A DNA stretch of 64,000 nt from Rhizobiaceae bacterium (GTDB lineage Bacteria; Pseudomonadota; Alphaproteobacteria; Rhizobiales; Rhizobiaceae): assembly GCA_019635775.1 (NCBI GenBank), contig JAHBYU010000008.1, positions 124,001 through 188,000 on the forward strand, in the 5' to 3' direction. The stretch's first letter is position 1, and every line of letters begins with the position of its first letter. A program made the position numbers and the translations under genes. This document shows, piece after piece, positions 63,943-64,000 of this stretch. The notes beneath the pieces are model-generated. The model was given only the letters and a program-made list of their open reading frames with translations. It did no database searches and was not told where the DNA came from.

Positions 63943-64000
63943 CGTTCTCAGCAAAGCACCCGGCGAGCGTCTTGCCTCGTTTCGCCGGGCGCCTCGCAGG

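Overview
The window is gene-dense, GC-rich chromosomal DNA. It reads as an alphaproteobacterium of the order Hyphomicrobiales (Rhizobiales), most like Mesorhizobium, Aminobacter or other Phyllobacteriaceae. The indicators are an Irr-type Fur regulator divergent from fabA-fabB-fabI, a dnaA-dnaN-recF block preceded by ech and rpsT, a CtrA-type motif, GANTC sites ahead of dnaA, Flp/TadE pilus genes and a REP-like palindrome of the rhizobial kind. The genus cannot be fixed from the sequence alone. No rRNA, tRNA, CRISPR array, prophage or insertion sequence was seen.

Layout. 1-8 kb: the 3' part of hemW, then rsmI and yraN, a FecR-domain exported protein, a DUF3297 protein, a cytochrome P450 and a large exported caspase-like/TPR protein. 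8-11 kb: gyrB. 11-17 kb: one long minus-strand block, ubiE-ubiB-vapB-vapC-coaBC-panB-panC, joining ubiquinone and pantothenate/CoA synthesis, with a toxin-antitoxin pair set into it and a single-base frameshift in panB. 17-26 kb: nucleoside salvage (add, upp, deoA, punA, cdd) with a nucleoside-type ABC transporter (ATPase and two permeases, no substrate-binding gene beside them). deoB lies further on. 26-29.5 kb: slyX, an anti-sigma-like protein and an orphan set of Flp/Tad pilus genes. 29.7-38.7 kb: deoB-fpg, ech, rpsT, a 770-base non-coding region with origin-like features, then dnaA, dnaN, recF and a MoeB-like gene.

38.7-49 kb: single metabolic and repair genes (class II phosphodiesterase, hydroxyacid dehydrogenase, SH3 protein, irr, fabA-fabB-fabI, DUF922, rbsK, an Ada-like methyltransferase, nth, small membrane proteins). 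49-51.3 kb: a GNAT enzyme and an arsR-SRPBCC-SRPBCC unit with palindromic operators. 51.3-56.6 kb: a TetR regulator divergent from a translationally coupled polyamine-type ABC transporter and metallo-hydrolase operon. 56.6-60.8 kb: an exported hypothetical protein, a DUF1254/DUF1214 protein and a TolB/TPR membrane protein. 60.9-64 kb: the start of a sugar ABC operon (ROK regulator, ATPase, binding protein), whose permease must lie beyond the window.

Many neighbours are coupled by ATGA, GTGA or TGATG stop/start overlaps (punA/cdd/deoA, panB/panC, vapB/vapC, the ABC operons, rbsK/DUF922). The observations most worth a second look are the panB frameshift, the vapBC pair between ubiB and coaBC, the structured region upstream of dnaA, a pilin leader that could mask its own ribosome-binding site, the MoeB-like protein without its zinc cysteines, and the transporter plus metallo-hydrolase operon at 52-56.6 kb.
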